This document shows positions 24,701 through 39,700 of a stretch of 64,000 bases of DNA, piece by piece. The DNA comes from Larus michahellis (taxonomy: Eukaryota; Chordata; Aves; Charadriiformes; Laridae): assembly GCF_964199755.1 (NCBI RefSeq), contig NC_133897.1, forward strand, positions 73,384,080 to 73,448,079, given 5' to 3'. The position numbers were made by a program, and so were the translations under genes. Under the pieces are notes generated by a model that was not told the origin of the DNA, searched no databases, and saw only the letters and a list, made by a program, of their open reading frames with translations. Every line of letters begins with the position of its first letter. Position 1 is the stretch's first letter.

Positions 24701-27700
24701 ACTTACATGCATAAAAGGAAAAAAGGAAAAAGCATTAAGAAAGGGGCGCATTTATGAAAGGGAGATGTTGATATAGAAATCCTGTTTTATTATGGAGGGA
24801 GAGAGAAAGAGAGGAAGTTTTTGGCCTAAGTACATATTTAAAAGTACGTTATACTGATAATTTAACCTTCATATCTGCAGAAGTCAACAAAGCAATGCTT
24901 GAAGCTTTATATAAAAAGCTATTAAGTAACACATTTGAGTATTTCTAAAGAGACTGAAGACTCAGGGAGGGCGTTAACTACTGCTTCTCTCAGAGCTGTA
25001 TTCTCATAGCCTGAACTGCAACAACACCTCAGGAGCATCAGCCTAGATCAGACCATGCTTGGGTTTCCAAAAAGGAGGGGACGCGTATTTTAGCCGGCAG
25101 CTGGCCCCTTTACCTATAGATACTGCGTACTGTGGTGCGCACTTTTCTGGCCACGTGCCATGGCAGTATCACAAAGCCTTGCCGTTTCCAGCCCCCCCTG
25201 CACCCTTCCATCAAGCTGCGCAGGGCAGCTGCCACCAACCTTGGAACAGATCGCTGGTGCGTACAGTAAAGTCTTCCTGGCTCTGGCAGTAAGCACACAG
25301 GCAGACACTTCAGAGGAAAGAGAAAGAAATGTCTTAATAAATTAGAAGACAGACACTAAAACAGGTACAAAAGGTTGAAATAATGGCTAAGCAGTCAGCT
25401 CTGACAATAACAGTCACCTCTATCAGCTTTATAATAAATTTGTGATAAAAACAGGTACTTACAGATTTTTGGATGTGACACAATTCTCTCTCCTTATTCA
25501 CTTTGGCTCTGGTTCTGCCAAGACGTGTGACAATATTTTACTCCTTGAGGGCAACCTATTGAAATGCATTGGACTGTGTGAGGAGAAAGCCAAGAAATCA
25601 GAGGAATTAAGGACCTTGAGACCTTTGTGTAGCCTGTTTTGCTACCCATGTGGAATGGTGATACAAAACCAGACTCTATATAAATTGCAGGATTTCAAGA
25701 CAGGATGGATACGGTTAGGATATTTGTTGGTACTGTGCTCACAGTCGAAAAGTGCATATTTAAAGTATGTATGTTTGTGAGCAGGATTGTCCCAGAGAGT
25801 AAAATGTTCTACTCTGTATTTTCATCATGATCTGAAGTATTAATTTTCATTAATTGATTGTCAGGGAAAATATGTTTGTCAGTGGATGTCAGGTGGATCT
25901 ACAGTATTTCCTTAAAAGTGTAATTTTGTAGTGCATTTTTTTGAATGTAAAGCGCGAGCCTTCTTCTGCCCCACATACCCTGTGGTGAGTAGCAGTGCAC
26001 TATATTCACTACATCTCCATTTAGCCATCCTGACAAAGAGGATAATAGCAATTACCAACCTAATGGAGATTTGCAAGTTTTAATCTGATACCAGATAGGA
26101 CATTCTCAGATGTCAATGAATCTTACGCAAAAGCTGTTGTTTATAATGAAATGTTTTAAATGCCCAGTGTAGCATTTTACCCATGCAGCAACTGTAATTT
26201 TTGCTTGCTATAACTTTCTGACTTGAAATCTACAGCATGACAGTAACCTATGTCTTTTTACAGCTCTTACTGATAAACAGCAAGTGCCCTTTTTTCTTTT
26301 TTTTTCACCTAAATAAGGGATTTCACTGAAGCATGGCTCTTTCTTCCCTCTCTATTTTTTTTTGGTGAGGCAAGGAAATGAACAGCTGTAATATAAGCTC
26401 ACGAGAATGCCTAATACAAGTTTGTTTGCTACAAGGACTGCATGAGTAAGATGGGGGAAGTGAAACTTCTGCTCCTGTTTCTGCAGGTTAACTTTGCAGC
26501 AAGCAAACAACCAGTAATAATGAGAGATTGCTGTAGTTTTCCTGTACATCAAACAAGTGTTAAGAAACAAATCTTGGTCAAGAATAATTGTCTTGAATAT
26601 TTCTCTCAATTGAAGGTGGATCTGCAGTTAAATTTTTATTCTTCATATACAACAGTCATTTAGGACAAATTTTTCCAGTAGGATTATTTGCAAACAGGAA
26701 ATATTTACTAACTAGTAATGAATTTCATTACAGTGTTTAGTTTCTAACACAGAATTTCACTCAAGTGACAGATGTCCCCCCGCCGTTTACAAATCAAAAC
26801 AAATTCTTAGGAGGAAGTCTGCATCTTTACAAGCAGTCGAGATTTATTTATATCCTGTTCCCATTGAAGCCAATACAGTATCATCAAATCTTTTTTTCAT
26901 TAAATATAATTTTAAAAAATATTTATAAGTCATTAGATAGTTTCTTAAAATGCTCTTTGAAAGTTGAAATTCTCCACAGGCTCCACACTGTGAAGAGCCA
27001 TCATAATTCTGACATTAGCCTGATCGAGCACAATTATCGTAGGATAAGAACAGACTTTGGCCATTTCATTCTTGTCTAAAAGAATCACCTCCAGACATTT
27101 TCTTACAAAATGGCCCTGCCTCTCTCCTGTACCGTCAAAACGTTTTCCTGTAATATGTTGTCTCTCTACATATTGAGGTCAGCAAGCTGCAAAAGACTAA
27201 CTTCTGCAGGCAAAAGCCTCCTATTATCTTTCCAGTATCTCTTCTATGCCGTGTTTAGTTTGACCCACTTATCAAGAAGCCATCGTCTGAGCCACTTCAC
27301 TAAAGCTAAAGGTCAAAACTGTAGTGCCAAATTCCAGCCACAGCCACAACTACAATCCCAGAGGCCCCATTCAGATAGAACTAAGAGCAGCATAGATACA
27401 CTGATTTAAATGCCTGTGTCTTGGATAAGATGTAAACATTTTCAGAGTGCTCAACTTTTCTCAGTCATAGCCTTTCCTCTCCTTTTCTGTCCCTTTTCAG
27501 TCCTTTTTCTTCCCTTCCCTTTCCCTATTTCTTTGTATTTTTTTGTTGGAAAATTTGCATCCTTTAATCTTAACTGTTTCTTTCTCAGAGAACACAGTTC
27601 AGTTTTTGGTACGCTGTCAATTTCGAAACTGGCCATCCTGGCAACTCTGCAATAGTTGCCTCTTTGGTGGAGACTGCCTCAATTACATCCATATCGCGTT

Positions 27701-30700
27701 GAAAGAAAGTAGTTTTACTCCCTTATTCCAACAATGGCTGACAATATTTGTCTTTACTGGATATCAACAGTGTCCTTTTAACATCAGTGTCCAAACACCA
27801 TTCATTCAGTCATGTTAAGGGAGAACCTGGGAGAGGCTTGTTTGACAACAGCTGTCAAACGCAACCTGTCTGGTAACATAATGCAACCTAGTCCCAGTGG
27901 AAAAGACAAAGGAAAAAGAAAATGGAAAGTATGTAAAATGGATTAAAAAGGAAAAGGTACATCTGTTAAAACTTTACTATATATGTATTGCTAAAGGGAT
28001 TGGTCTTCTTTTTAACTGAATATTTATGTAAGTAAAAGATGGTTTAATGTGCCTGTGGGAACAAGTTACTTGTTGACAATTACATTAGCATACAGTTCTC
28101 AAATAAGAAACGGCTGCATAAAACATTTCTGTTTGGGCAACTGTGAAGATGTAAGCACCATTTTAAGTCCTGAACAGGTGATAAATGGCAGAAGTGTATT
28201 AAAAGGGGCTTCAAAGTTTGCAAACTCGTTTGCAAACTCAATGGATAAATAATTCTGCTGAGACCCAGTAACAAGAAAAGAGGCTGGCCTGTTTTTTGCT
28301 GTTTTGTGTTTTAACTCACAAAGATTACAGGCCCTGTCAGTCAGCTGTTTCATCTAGTAAATTGCAGATCTCAGGGCAGCGTAACCCCCTGCAGACAGGT
28401 GGCTTAAATAAGGTAGGTAATAGAACTGTTGTGCTAAGCTACTTTTACACAAAAAACACCTTAACAAGAGCTCTGTGCCCCTGAGTCACAGTCCACCTGT
28501 TCCCGGAGGCTGATACATGATCTTTTGAGCTTCATGATTCTTGTCTTCGGCTGTGCATATGTATGGAAAGAACAATACAGAATGCTGAAATCATTTTAGG
28601 TGTGAAACTAGGATTACTCTAAAGGGGGAGGGGGAGAAAACAGGGATATCTTTCTTTTTTTTTGAGAGGAATGTAGTCCCCATTAGGATTCCTGTTTATC
28701 TGCCGCCATGAAAAGGCGGCTTTTCAATAAATTAAGGAAGGGATTTTATGCCTTTATCTAAGCCACCTGTTGCCTTAGCTGCAAATAAATACTTATATCT
28801 TAATATGAATGACTAATAAAATAGGCACTATATATTATACACATGCATATATAATTTATGTATTACATAGATGTTCATAATCTGTTTGTCCTAAGTAAAA
28901 ACAACCATTGCAGCCACAAGAAATGTGGGTTCATTCAAATCCTCCACAGCAGGTTCCCACCACAAGAACTTTTTTCCCCCCAGTTTCGGTGCTGCACTGT
29001 GTCAGCCTAAAGCTGGATAAACACAGCGGAACGCTGTGGGTGTTTATACAGGGCCTGGCACGTAAGCCCCTCGTATCCCCAGAGATACGAGCCTCTGACT
29101 AGGGCTCCTTGCTGCCACGGTACTACAAATATAGTAACAGTGACATGGGAGGCTAACCCAGGGAACCGTTCAGCAAGAATGGCTCAGGAAATAGTAACAT
29201 CTGTGATAAGACATAAAAAGAAATTCTTACTGTCTCTCAGTAGCTGGGTTTAGACCTAAAGACATGTCAAGCTGCATATAGCCACCAAAAATTACTGACA
29301 GTATGGCATCCAGAGCACTTGAGTTACGTACGAACAGCATTTTATTTCTCTAACAAGACTGTTCATTGCCCTGTGCTCCAGGGGAAGCCTTTAGGAGAAA
29401 CGTGCTGTAACAAGGCCCAGCTCCTCAGAAGCAAAGGGCTTTACTGAACTCTATTGTAATTTCAAGGGAATTAAATGAGATTCAACGTAGATGAATTTTA
29501 ACCAGCCAGCTGCCTCAACATAAACAGTCATTTCTTTCTTCCAGTGAGCCAGTTAGGTAGCCAGCAAGGAGAAAGAGTACCTCACCCTTCTGCCAGTCCT
29601 ACAATATAAAGGTAGAAACACAACATACTTTGAGGCTGTACTGCAATCCTGCAAACCCTTGCCCAGTGATAATGCACATTTATCAGACCCAGCTCCATGA
29701 GCAGCTCCGGACACTGTCACTAGAGGAAGCCCCTGACCCACAGTCAATGGGAGGTCCTTGGGCCTCTCTGCAGATGGCTCTGGGCTATCCAGCAAGGAGC
29801 AAACCCTGACCCGTTCCTGTCACCCCATTCAGATCATGGTAGTTGGAGGCTGAAGACAATTTTTTTCCCTGGGTGGAATGTTCCATCCCCTAGAGAGCTG
29901 TTACTACAAGGCTGCAGGGCTCGCATCTCCTGTTCTTCATAGGACCTTACTCAGAGAACTACATTTTCCCCCATTTCACAAAGCTCCAAGAGCAAGTTTT
30001 AAAGCACGTGAAGTTCACTATGATACGAAGCTAGCAGATTAGAAGTTAATGGCATATTTTTGTGTTACATTTTCACAAAGTAAGGCTGAAGCTATCTATT
30101 GCCCTGATAATTCTTACAAGGAGCGTATTTGCAAATGATGGAAAAATGATGGAAAAATGGCCACGCCAACATGTTAATGGCAACAGTCGTCTATCAGCAT
30201 AACTTGACGTGATGTCTATAGACACCACAGCACTGAGAACAGCAGCTGTTACGGGGACAAACAGCTGAAATAAAAGAGGAAGAAAGGCGGCTTGCAAATA
30301 ACCGCCTTTGCTAGTCCAAAATGGTTCTTAATACTCTTTGTGTAAAGATACGCTGTTGTTAACATCTGCTTGGAGTTAATCTGAAGAGTTGTTTGCAAAT
30401 AGCAATGCTGGTAAGCACCTGCTGCTTTAGGATAGATGAACTTTTGCGGGCACATAACATGCTATTTTATTCCCAGCAGCTCTCACAAACACCACCCTAT
30501 ACAGAACAGAAATGAATGGACTTTGTGAAGGGCGCTTTAGTTGAAATTGGATAGGACTGTGCACAAGTATTGCCATATACCAGAACAGTTTAAGAGTCTG
30601 GTTCAGAAATATTGTAGAGCCTGAGGGTCTAAGTGATCTTGCAAGGGTGACTAAGGAAAGCAAACCAATTTCCAGTTACTTAGGTTGGTAACTTGGAGGT

Positions 30701-33700
30701 GTACGTATTAATAGAGGTCAAAATTATCAAAAAGAATGTGAACCTCTTCACTAGAGTGATTTTAAAACTGCCCTTTTCATCAGCATGCAGGGAATGCAAG
30801 AAGTGCAAAGTGTTTTCTGCATTTCCAGTTTGCTTTTGTGCTTTCTGTCCCCTTGTTAGAGTTTCCCTGAGCCAGTCAGGTAAATCAAAATGGCAAAGAA
30901 AAGAAGACAAAAGACAGAGTGAGACGGAGCCCCTCTTTACAGCAAGTCTCTGTACACCTCCTCATTAGTGAGACTTGTCTGTCTTTTCCATGCTGTTCAG
31001 TTTCAATGGGGGATTGTCCTGCTGGATGTGTCCATGGCGCAAGATGGTAGATCTGCAGTGGAGCAGTCAGTCCCTCCCTGTATTTTAGCGACCTTTTTTC
31101 CTTTGATTTGTCCTTCAGTTTTGCCTGGCTTAATTTATGATTGCAATTGTTTGCGGTTTCCAGAATGGCCATAGATGTTCAGACATAATTGAAAATACCA
31201 TGATACAATATCTGTTAGCTTGTGTAGCTGTAACTCAGGTCATAAACTAGACAAGAATTTGTCATGCAGGAGAAAAGTTAACAACAAAGGTCCAATCCAT
31301 CTCTTATATCTGTGACTGCACAAAATTAAGAGACCTTGTGACAGCTCCTGTGTTCTTAATTAGATCTAACACATAATCTTTGGAGCTCAGTGAAGAGAGC
31401 CACTGACTTTGGTTGAGGGACCAGGCTTGTAAAGAAAAGAGGAGGCAGATGGGCAGCATGAGGACAAGGGGTAATTTTTTTTTCCTACTTTTGAGACTCA
31501 AAGGACTAGAATGTCTTTAATCCTCAGGTAAAGGATTGAGATTTTTGACTAGACTTGTCTTTTCATCAGTGTTGCTCTAGAATGGAAAAATGCTCCTAAT
31601 TTCTCCAGTCTTGTATTACAAAACCATGTCCAAACTTGATTGATGTATTTTAAATCGTTCCTTTTTGTCTGCACTTTCACGAGGTAGTTCTTTCAGAGTT
31701 CTGGGAGAGAGATCATTCCGTTCCACAGATAAAGCCCTGGGAGTTTTGCTTCCACCTCCGTTACATAGGCACACCCATACTTTTGTTGCCCTTTGGGAAA
31801 CTGCCTTTGATGCACTACCCAGCAGCACCATTTGAGCCTGGGGTCTCCTGCATGATCTGTGATGGCCTTCAGCTTGACACTTTAAGCAAAGAGACTGGCA
31901 GAGGGACCCACCACTCTGTGTTGTACGCAGAATGTCTGGACAACTTCTACATCTTTTTTTCTCTAATACATGTTTGCAGCCTTTGCAGAATTTAATTGGT
32001 GTTAATTCCAAATGAACATATGAGTCTTACATACACACGTTTCTGGAAAATCACAGCGCTGTATTTATGCAGGTGGAAGCAATAAGGTATGTTTGGGAAA
32101 TCAGATGTCAGTCTGGAATTTGGGAAGTCAGGTTTTTATCTCAGACTACAAATTATGAACCACTACCACTACTACTATTAATCTCCTCCCATAAAGCATA
32201 CATAATTCATAACTCCACGTTCACACTGCACTAGGAAAGGTGAGTGCCATTTCTGGGTATCTGAGTATTTTAAAAAGCCCTGCAAATGTAATGCTCTTAA
32301 TTCTGGATAACCAGGACATAGTGGATTCAGTTGCTATGGTTGCAAGCATTAGAAAGGGAAGATCTCTACTGCACCTCAGGCAGCAACAACTGATTGTGCC
32401 ACTAAATCCACTTACATTCTTTTTTTTTATTATAATTCACAGTTGTGCTGACTCTGCTGCAGGTAACATTACTGCTATTAGCAGTGGCAGGAAGACAAGC
32501 ATAGTATATTGAGGGCCCAGTGAAGAAGTTGTCCCCAGCCTAAAACAATAACCTATAACTACTAAGTATGTCAGCAGAAACGCTCTGAGTTAAATGTATC
32601 CATGCAACAAAGAAATGTCTCTAAAAGCAGTCCATATCAGTTCCGGTATATCTTGACAATACATGATAATCAATTCCAAAAGGGGATTCTTCTCATTTGT
32701 TTACACTTGATCAAAAAGACTTAATAGCACAGAAGAGAGCTCGTTCCCTTAAGAGATCTTGGATCCTTTCAGAAACAATCAAACTGTACCACTACATCAG
32801 TTTCATTACTCACCCGAGCATTGGGGTTCAACAGTCTTTTATGTGCAATGCAGTTTTAATGTCACTAATATGAGAAGAATTTTGCTATGTATTAATCACT
32901 AACATATTCCGTAAACAGCTCCTTCAAATGCAACAGTACTTATATGCAGACGATGCACGTGCCAATAGAGGGTGTACATTAAGAGGTTAACTATCAGGAA
33001 TAAATTCTTTACTGTGAGGGTGGTGAGACACTGGAACAGGTTGCCCAGAGAAGCTGTGGATGCCCCATCCCTGGAAGTGTTCAAGGCCAGGCTGGATGGG
33101 GCTTTGAGCAGCCTGGTCTAGTGGGAGGTGTCCCTGCCCATGGCAGGGGGGTTGGAACTTGATGATCTTTAAGGTCCCTTCCAACCTGAACCGTTCTGTG
33201 ATTCTGTGTGATTCCCTTTCCATACTACTCTAATTAGGGTCATAATGACTAAGAGGTTTGAATGTAGTTTCTTACACGTATGTGCCAGGCTTTTTTTTCT
33301 TTAAAAAAAAAAGTATGTCTGAAGAGGTAAAAAAGAAGAGCATTTGCACCTCAACCCCTTTCCCGTTATCAGTTTGGGATTATAGGCCAGAATAAGTTTA
33401 CTTTTTTAAAAATTGCTACAGTTCTCACTCACGTGAAATGCCTGAACCAGATGTTTGCTGTTTCAGTTTAGTGGAAAGCAGAACAGAGTGGCATCATAAA
33501 TCGTTAAAAATATCCTCTGAGTCCAGCTAAGCAATATCTGTTTCCAGTATTGATTACTAGGGATGCACTTTTAACAACCTGTATCTCTTAACAAAGGCAG
33601 CCAATTAGAGGAGCTGTGACTCTGTAATTTTTCCTGTAATTTTCCCATTGTATCTGCCCACCTAATAAATATATGCTGGTGCAACGCACAATATCTGTAT

Positions 33701-36700
33701 AGGAACCTAAATTAATCAGAACCAAACTAATTTTTCACAATGGTTCTTTTAAAACAGTCTCAGCTCTGCTGCAGAGAGGTGGGGTCAGAGTGACACTCAG
33801 TGGCAAGACAGAAAAAGTCATTCTCGGTTTCTCAGATTCTATATAACATCTATTAGGATGCATAAAATTTTAATTAGATTATTATTAGTATTTTCTGTCT
33901 GTCTGATAATATTCTGTGTAAGCATTATAATTCAGATGAAAATATGTACTTTTGATTATGCAAACTGAAAGAAAGATCAGATTACTTACTTAACCAAGCC
34001 CCCCTCACTCATAACTTGTGTGCCACAGCAATTGAAACTGCCACACAGTTTCCTGCAATTGAAAAAAAATAAAAAAGAATTTGAGAAATTGAACTAAAAC
34101 CTCAAATACTGAATTTCAGAAATAAGAGGCCTGAATCACCATAGTTTTACATTTTGCTGTAATTTGAATCTTTGCAGATGATTAGAACAGTCCAAAGAAT
34201 AGCATTTTAGATCTTGCATACAATTTAGCAAGTTGCATATGTCTAACTGACAGTTCATGACCTTCCCAGTTATTTGTGTTAGATCAAAACATTTTCTGTA
34301 TGTTTCTGAATGCACACCAAGCTACGCCTAACTGAATTTGGTATCTGAAAAAAAGGAGGCATTTTCCCTTTAAGGTAAATAAACACTGGAATAAATTATG
34401 GAATCTTTACTATTTAAAATTTTTAGTATCACTCTTGACAGGCATTTGAGAGAAGTATTCTAGGTGGAGTAGTTCTGCAGTAAGGTAGCGCTGTGGACTG
34501 TCAGTCTTTCCAGCCTTGCCTGCTTTGATGCAGGGAAAGATTCATAGTATGGTGCCAGAAATTCTTCTGAGCCTATGGCTGCCTAGAGTCACTCAAACTC
34601 ACAGCATTCCAGGATGTTAATAAATAAGAGTTACCATAATACAATGTTCCTTGAAACGCTCTGTGTAAAATAATTTCCATCTATCTATCTCAAACAGGGT
34701 CCTGTTGCATCACCCATGTCTATGCGATCTGTTCTAACAAGCGGGTCATGCCTCTCCCCACCACCGCCACCACCACCGCCACCACCTGGACCTCCTCCCA
34801 TCTTTGACACAGAAACCGTAAAGGATGAAGGAACTGCATCTCGCTCAGCCCTATTTGCACAGCTTAACCAGGGAGAGGCAATTACCAAAGGTCAGAAGAA
34901 AAGAAATCAAATTTTAGTCCATGAGTCAAACTACATCAAGAGCTGCTATATGCATTAACCCAACTTCCACTACTCTTTTTAAGTTACATTTAAGCAGCTC
35001 AGATCTTTCTGAGGCTTGCACTGAGTCTGATGGATGAGACTGCATACCAAAACCTCCTTTAGAAGCAACAGCACCCAAATATGGTCAGCATACTTGAAAT
35101 TCCCACCATTTACGTAGAGGTATTCTTTTAATTTTAAGGCAGCCAAGCTGGACATCTTCAGTCACAAGTAGCTGGTGAACATCTTAGTTGCAATTGCAAT
35201 AAAAATTTATCCTCTTTCTGATTCACATTCAGTGTACCAAACTGTGTCAAAATGTGTTACATTAGGTGAAAAGGCATGGCTTACAGCTCAGCGTGGAGTA
35301 CAGTAATAAAGCTGTTTGTATTAATACTGGACAGCTGTAATTAAAGTGGATGGTTGTTAGCTTAAATACATAAGATTAATATATCTGCCTTCCTTTAATG
35401 CTGCAGGGATAGGTCAAATATTGTCATAAATTAGAAAAATAATACCATTTTTATGGATGGAAAAATGTGACATAACAAGCTCTCAGAGTGTGCTACAGAC
35501 AGAGAGGGACTAGAAGACATTGTGGCATTTCCTGTTAAAGATACTAAGATAGCCCTTCCACACTAAAAGAGGTTTTATACGAACTGCTAAATGTATGTAG
35601 GCAGTTACACTTTAGGTCGTTACCCAGGCAAACTTTGAGGAAATAAAAAATGTAAATTCACAGAATAATTTAACACAATGACAAATGAACCTTTCCTGCT
35701 TAACTATGAACCCTTAGGACTGGAAAACTGACTCTCTTTCATAAACACCCTTTTTTTTTTTTAGGGCTTCGACATGTGTCTGATGACCAGAAGACTCACA
35801 AGAACCCCAGCCTACGTGCCCAATGTCCATCTGTTCGTTCTCCAACAAAAAGCCATACTCCAAGTCCCACCTCTCCCAAGAATTCCCCGCAGCAGAGCCA
35901 TGCCCCTGTCCTGGAGCTAGAGGGAAAGAAGTGGAGAGTGGTGAGTTCCAGTCACACCTCTGAATTCCACCCTGCACATCGATAACCAGGCTGCGCACTG
36001 AAATGTCTCATAAAAGGCTGTCCATGATCAAGGTGCAACAAATCAAAGTTGCAACTAAAATGGGCTGAGTCTTGCACTTCTTTGCCTTGCTACAGTTTAG
36101 CTTTTACAATACTGTAGCATCTAAAGTTAATTCATTTGTCTCTGAGAATCATATACTAATTCATCTGAAATGGAGAATGTCGGAACCAGCATATAAATTC
36201 CTTGCAAAATTAGACAATCCCCCAGAAACAAGTCCGGTGGAGAACTCCAATTAAAATCCCTCCTTGCAGACCATTTATGCGAGTGAGAGATAACAGTATT
36301 ATCACAGTATTTCTCCAGCTTTGTTAGCCAATGGAATGGTACATTTATTTTTCATCAGACATTCCAGGCAAGCATGTCTCCCACACTTAGAAGTAGAGAA
36401 GTGTTTTCCTTTTGCTCAATCTACAGATGGAAAAGATAGATTTGTTTAAAGTTTGGGAGTTAATTTATGTAGGCATATACCAAAGAATCTATGAGTGAAA
36501 ATTCATGTGACTCTGTTGGTTAAAAGACAAAGGAAACAACATGTGGTTTAGTCATACAGAAGGTTATATACACAGTCATTAGTGTGGAGTTGAGTTTGCG
36601 TAAGGTGCAGTCACCATTTGGTTGTGTTATGTTGCCTTGGAGTTACAGTACCTGGAACTTTCCTTGTGGATCCTTAGTCTTTCCTGACATCCACAGAATG

Positions 36701-39700
36701 TAAATGTCCTCCCATGCTTCATAATGAAATGAAATTTCTTCACCTATTACTGCTTATTGCGTATGGTAATGCCTGCATCTATTCATAACACACTGCATAG
36801 AACATTAAATAACATTTGGGGGAACAAAAACTTGCTCCATTCTTCAAGGTGCCGTTCTCAATTGGGTGGGAGCCAAGCAACAGTTTTGTGACTGCATTTT
36901 TAAATTGTTGTGAGCGTAGTGTCTTTGCGACAAAATTAATAGGTATTGTCATGGTCTGTGCTAAGTTCTTCATTTCTGCAGCTCTAAAATATACATGCGT
37001 CATCTAAGGGTGAATTAGGTGATATATCCGATCAGCAAGCAGATTAGAGTTTTAAGCCACAGGAAGGATACTGCTCTGTTGTAACTGAAGATGCAATGAC
37101 TCGAGGATAAGTTGTACTAAACTCTGTCTGACTGTTAGTTAAAGACAACCAATTAAATAAACTTTCTTTTGAAATAGGAATATCAAGAGGATAAGAATGA
37201 CCTGGTCATTAACAATACTGAACTCAAGCAAGTGGCCTACATTTTTAAGTGTAACAAATCTACACTTCAGATAAAAGGAAAAATCAATTCAATTACTATT
37301 GGTGAGTAGACATTCAGCTGGGCTTTAAGAAAATACTGACTTATGTGATTAATAATGCATCTGAATCATTCCATTCACTTTAATGGACTGATCACGTGAG
37401 CAAAGCTGCTCAGCTATGCAGTGCAAGACTGGGAATTTTTTTAGTTAATGTAGCAGATATGTGTATATTTGCTTTTATCTTGCCTGTCTTATTTATGGTT
37501 GCTTTTATTTTAGACAACTGTAAAAAGTTTGGCCTTGTGTTTGACAACGTTGTGGGAATCGTGGAAGTGATCAATTCCAGGGATATTCAGATTCAGGTAA
37601 ATATCTATATGAAAAACAAAGATAGACAGGGAACAAGCAGGGGAAGAATGCCCAACATGTAGCTACAAGAGATTTTAAAAACTCGCAGGAGCACAACAAA
37701 AATAAGAGATTTATACATCCAAATATATCTTTATATGCACTAAATTCTGCTGACGTATTTAGAAAATGCCTATGAAAACTACTGAGCATCCCTGAACAAA
37801 ACTCCCTTAGCCCAGTCCCTTCTGGTTCCAGAGAAGCTGAGCGATCTATACGCTGTAAGAACTATTACTTCTGGCCGTAATTTTCTAGCTTTCATGGTAA
37901 ACAGCTCCTAGGACCTGAAAGTTCAGCAGTGCTTATGGAACAAATTCTGGCAGTTAGCTAATTGATTTCTAAGCCCAGAAAATAGTTATTTCTTTTTTTT
38001 TCATATTTTCTCAATGGAAATGTTCAAATAGACTGTCAAAAGCCAACTTAATGACATGAAGTGGAAGTAGGTGCTGGGATTTCAAAAGTCTCCCCTGCCA
38101 GCGATGTGGCACATTACGTGAGTAAGTAATGTATTCACCGCTTGCCTACAAATGGGCTGTGAGCCTCTGCTGGTTTTGTCTTTGATAACCAGTAAGCAAA
38201 GCTCCATCAGAGATCACCTTCCTTGTGGTTCTTGTGAAAAGAAGAGAGATGTATTTTAAATCAATATATTGCCCTCTCTACTGGGGACACTTGCCCCCTT
38301 AAAATACAGACAGTCTGCCTGACATTTACATACTTCATTCATCGCTTTCCAAAGAGGTCTAACTATGCATGCTCTAGTACTGGGTTGTGTCCAACAGACA
38401 CGACCTAGTCTCAAGAAAGGACTTTAGGATGTATTATTTTAAGAAATGTTAATCAAATTATATTAAACTGCCAGTCTTCAAGCAAGGTGAGGTCTTTTGC
38501 TTAAAAGGCTGTGCCTGCTGTATGACATCAAGTGTAGATAATCCTGCTCCACGCTTCAGAAATACTGGTCACAGCCACCACAGGGAATAATAGCAAGATG
38601 ATTTTTTATGTTTTGAACCTCATGCAAGTGACTGACATTGCTGCCAGCTGTGCATCATCTTCTGCAGTTTTATTCATGATGGCTACGTGTCTTCTTATGG
38701 CAGAGACAGTTCATTAAAGAAAAAGATCCCAGGTATTTATTTGAGTGGGGTCTTTTTTAAGTAACTAGATTATTTTTATCATTACCTCTACAACTATTCA
38801 GAAAAGCTGAAAAATTCATATGTAATGAACAGTGAAACCACAGCTTGTTAATACCCAGATAAAGGGGAAACATCTTTTCCAAGAATTAAAATTCTTTTGA
38901 TTAAGCAGGTTCTATGAATATTGCATAAGTCTTCTATGCCACGGAGCAGAGTGGAGTTCCACTTCAGAAGGTAGAGTCTGGCTATATGCTATACGCTGCT
39001 TGAATCAGGCAGCTCCAGCAGGGTTTCAGTATGCCAAGTGCTGAGCACCTCAATATTCTCAGTATTTTGAAGACCTGAGCTTATAATTTGCAAATACATG
39101 ATATGTTAATGCAACACATGTCAGTAAATTCATCCTACCGTTTTTGCTGTAAATAGTTACTTCATTGCCATATTGCTTGGCTCTCCTTTCTCTCGGTGGT
39201 TTTTGGGGTTTTTTGCCAGATGTTTGCAAAATTTGTTAAACACACCCTCCTTTTGTTCTCTATTGCATGAGAACCCACTAAAGAAAGATCAGTTTAAGAT
39301 GCATTGATCCAGTACACAGATCAGACTTCAGGATCAGGGTGGGATGCAAGAGGACAGACCACTTGCTCTTTGTTTACTGTCACATTTAAGGAACTGAAGC
39401 TGAAAATACATGCTTAGCTTGAATGACGAGAGACACTCTTTCATTATCAAGTACATGTCTGTCACATCTTGTTACTGTTTTATGGCTCAGAATAACCTCT
39501 GCCCTTTTGATGCACTGGCCAGAGTGTATTGCTGTCCCTGCTGGAGAGGGCAGGAGGAGCAGGAGGAATTTTTACTGACAACCAGTGAGCCAGCCAGTTA
39601 GCCATGAGGAAATCTTTTAATCTGTAGAATTGTAAACAAGAGAAGATTACCCTTTCTCCGCTCAAGTAAATTACGTGCTTGCTTTTAAAGTGACATAAGA

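Larger units (their letters stand above)
21953..34697 (+). other. CAP2: CAP2 intron (12.7 kb)
   Basis: It contains two plus-strand CR1 fragments (23005-23437 and 32994-33213), a GC-richer patch at about 25060-25300, and a compact GC hairpin at 28702-28720 in a region that reads like conserved non-coding DNA. A 131-codon antisense open frame with a cysteine cluster lies at 31616-32011. The rest is AT-rich unique sequence without recognised genes. Confidence 0.85.

Noticed and set aside
28213-28239. Tandem pair of gtttgcaaactc palindromic units
   Set aside because: Only two 12-bp copies, too few for an array; most likely a small slippage duplication.
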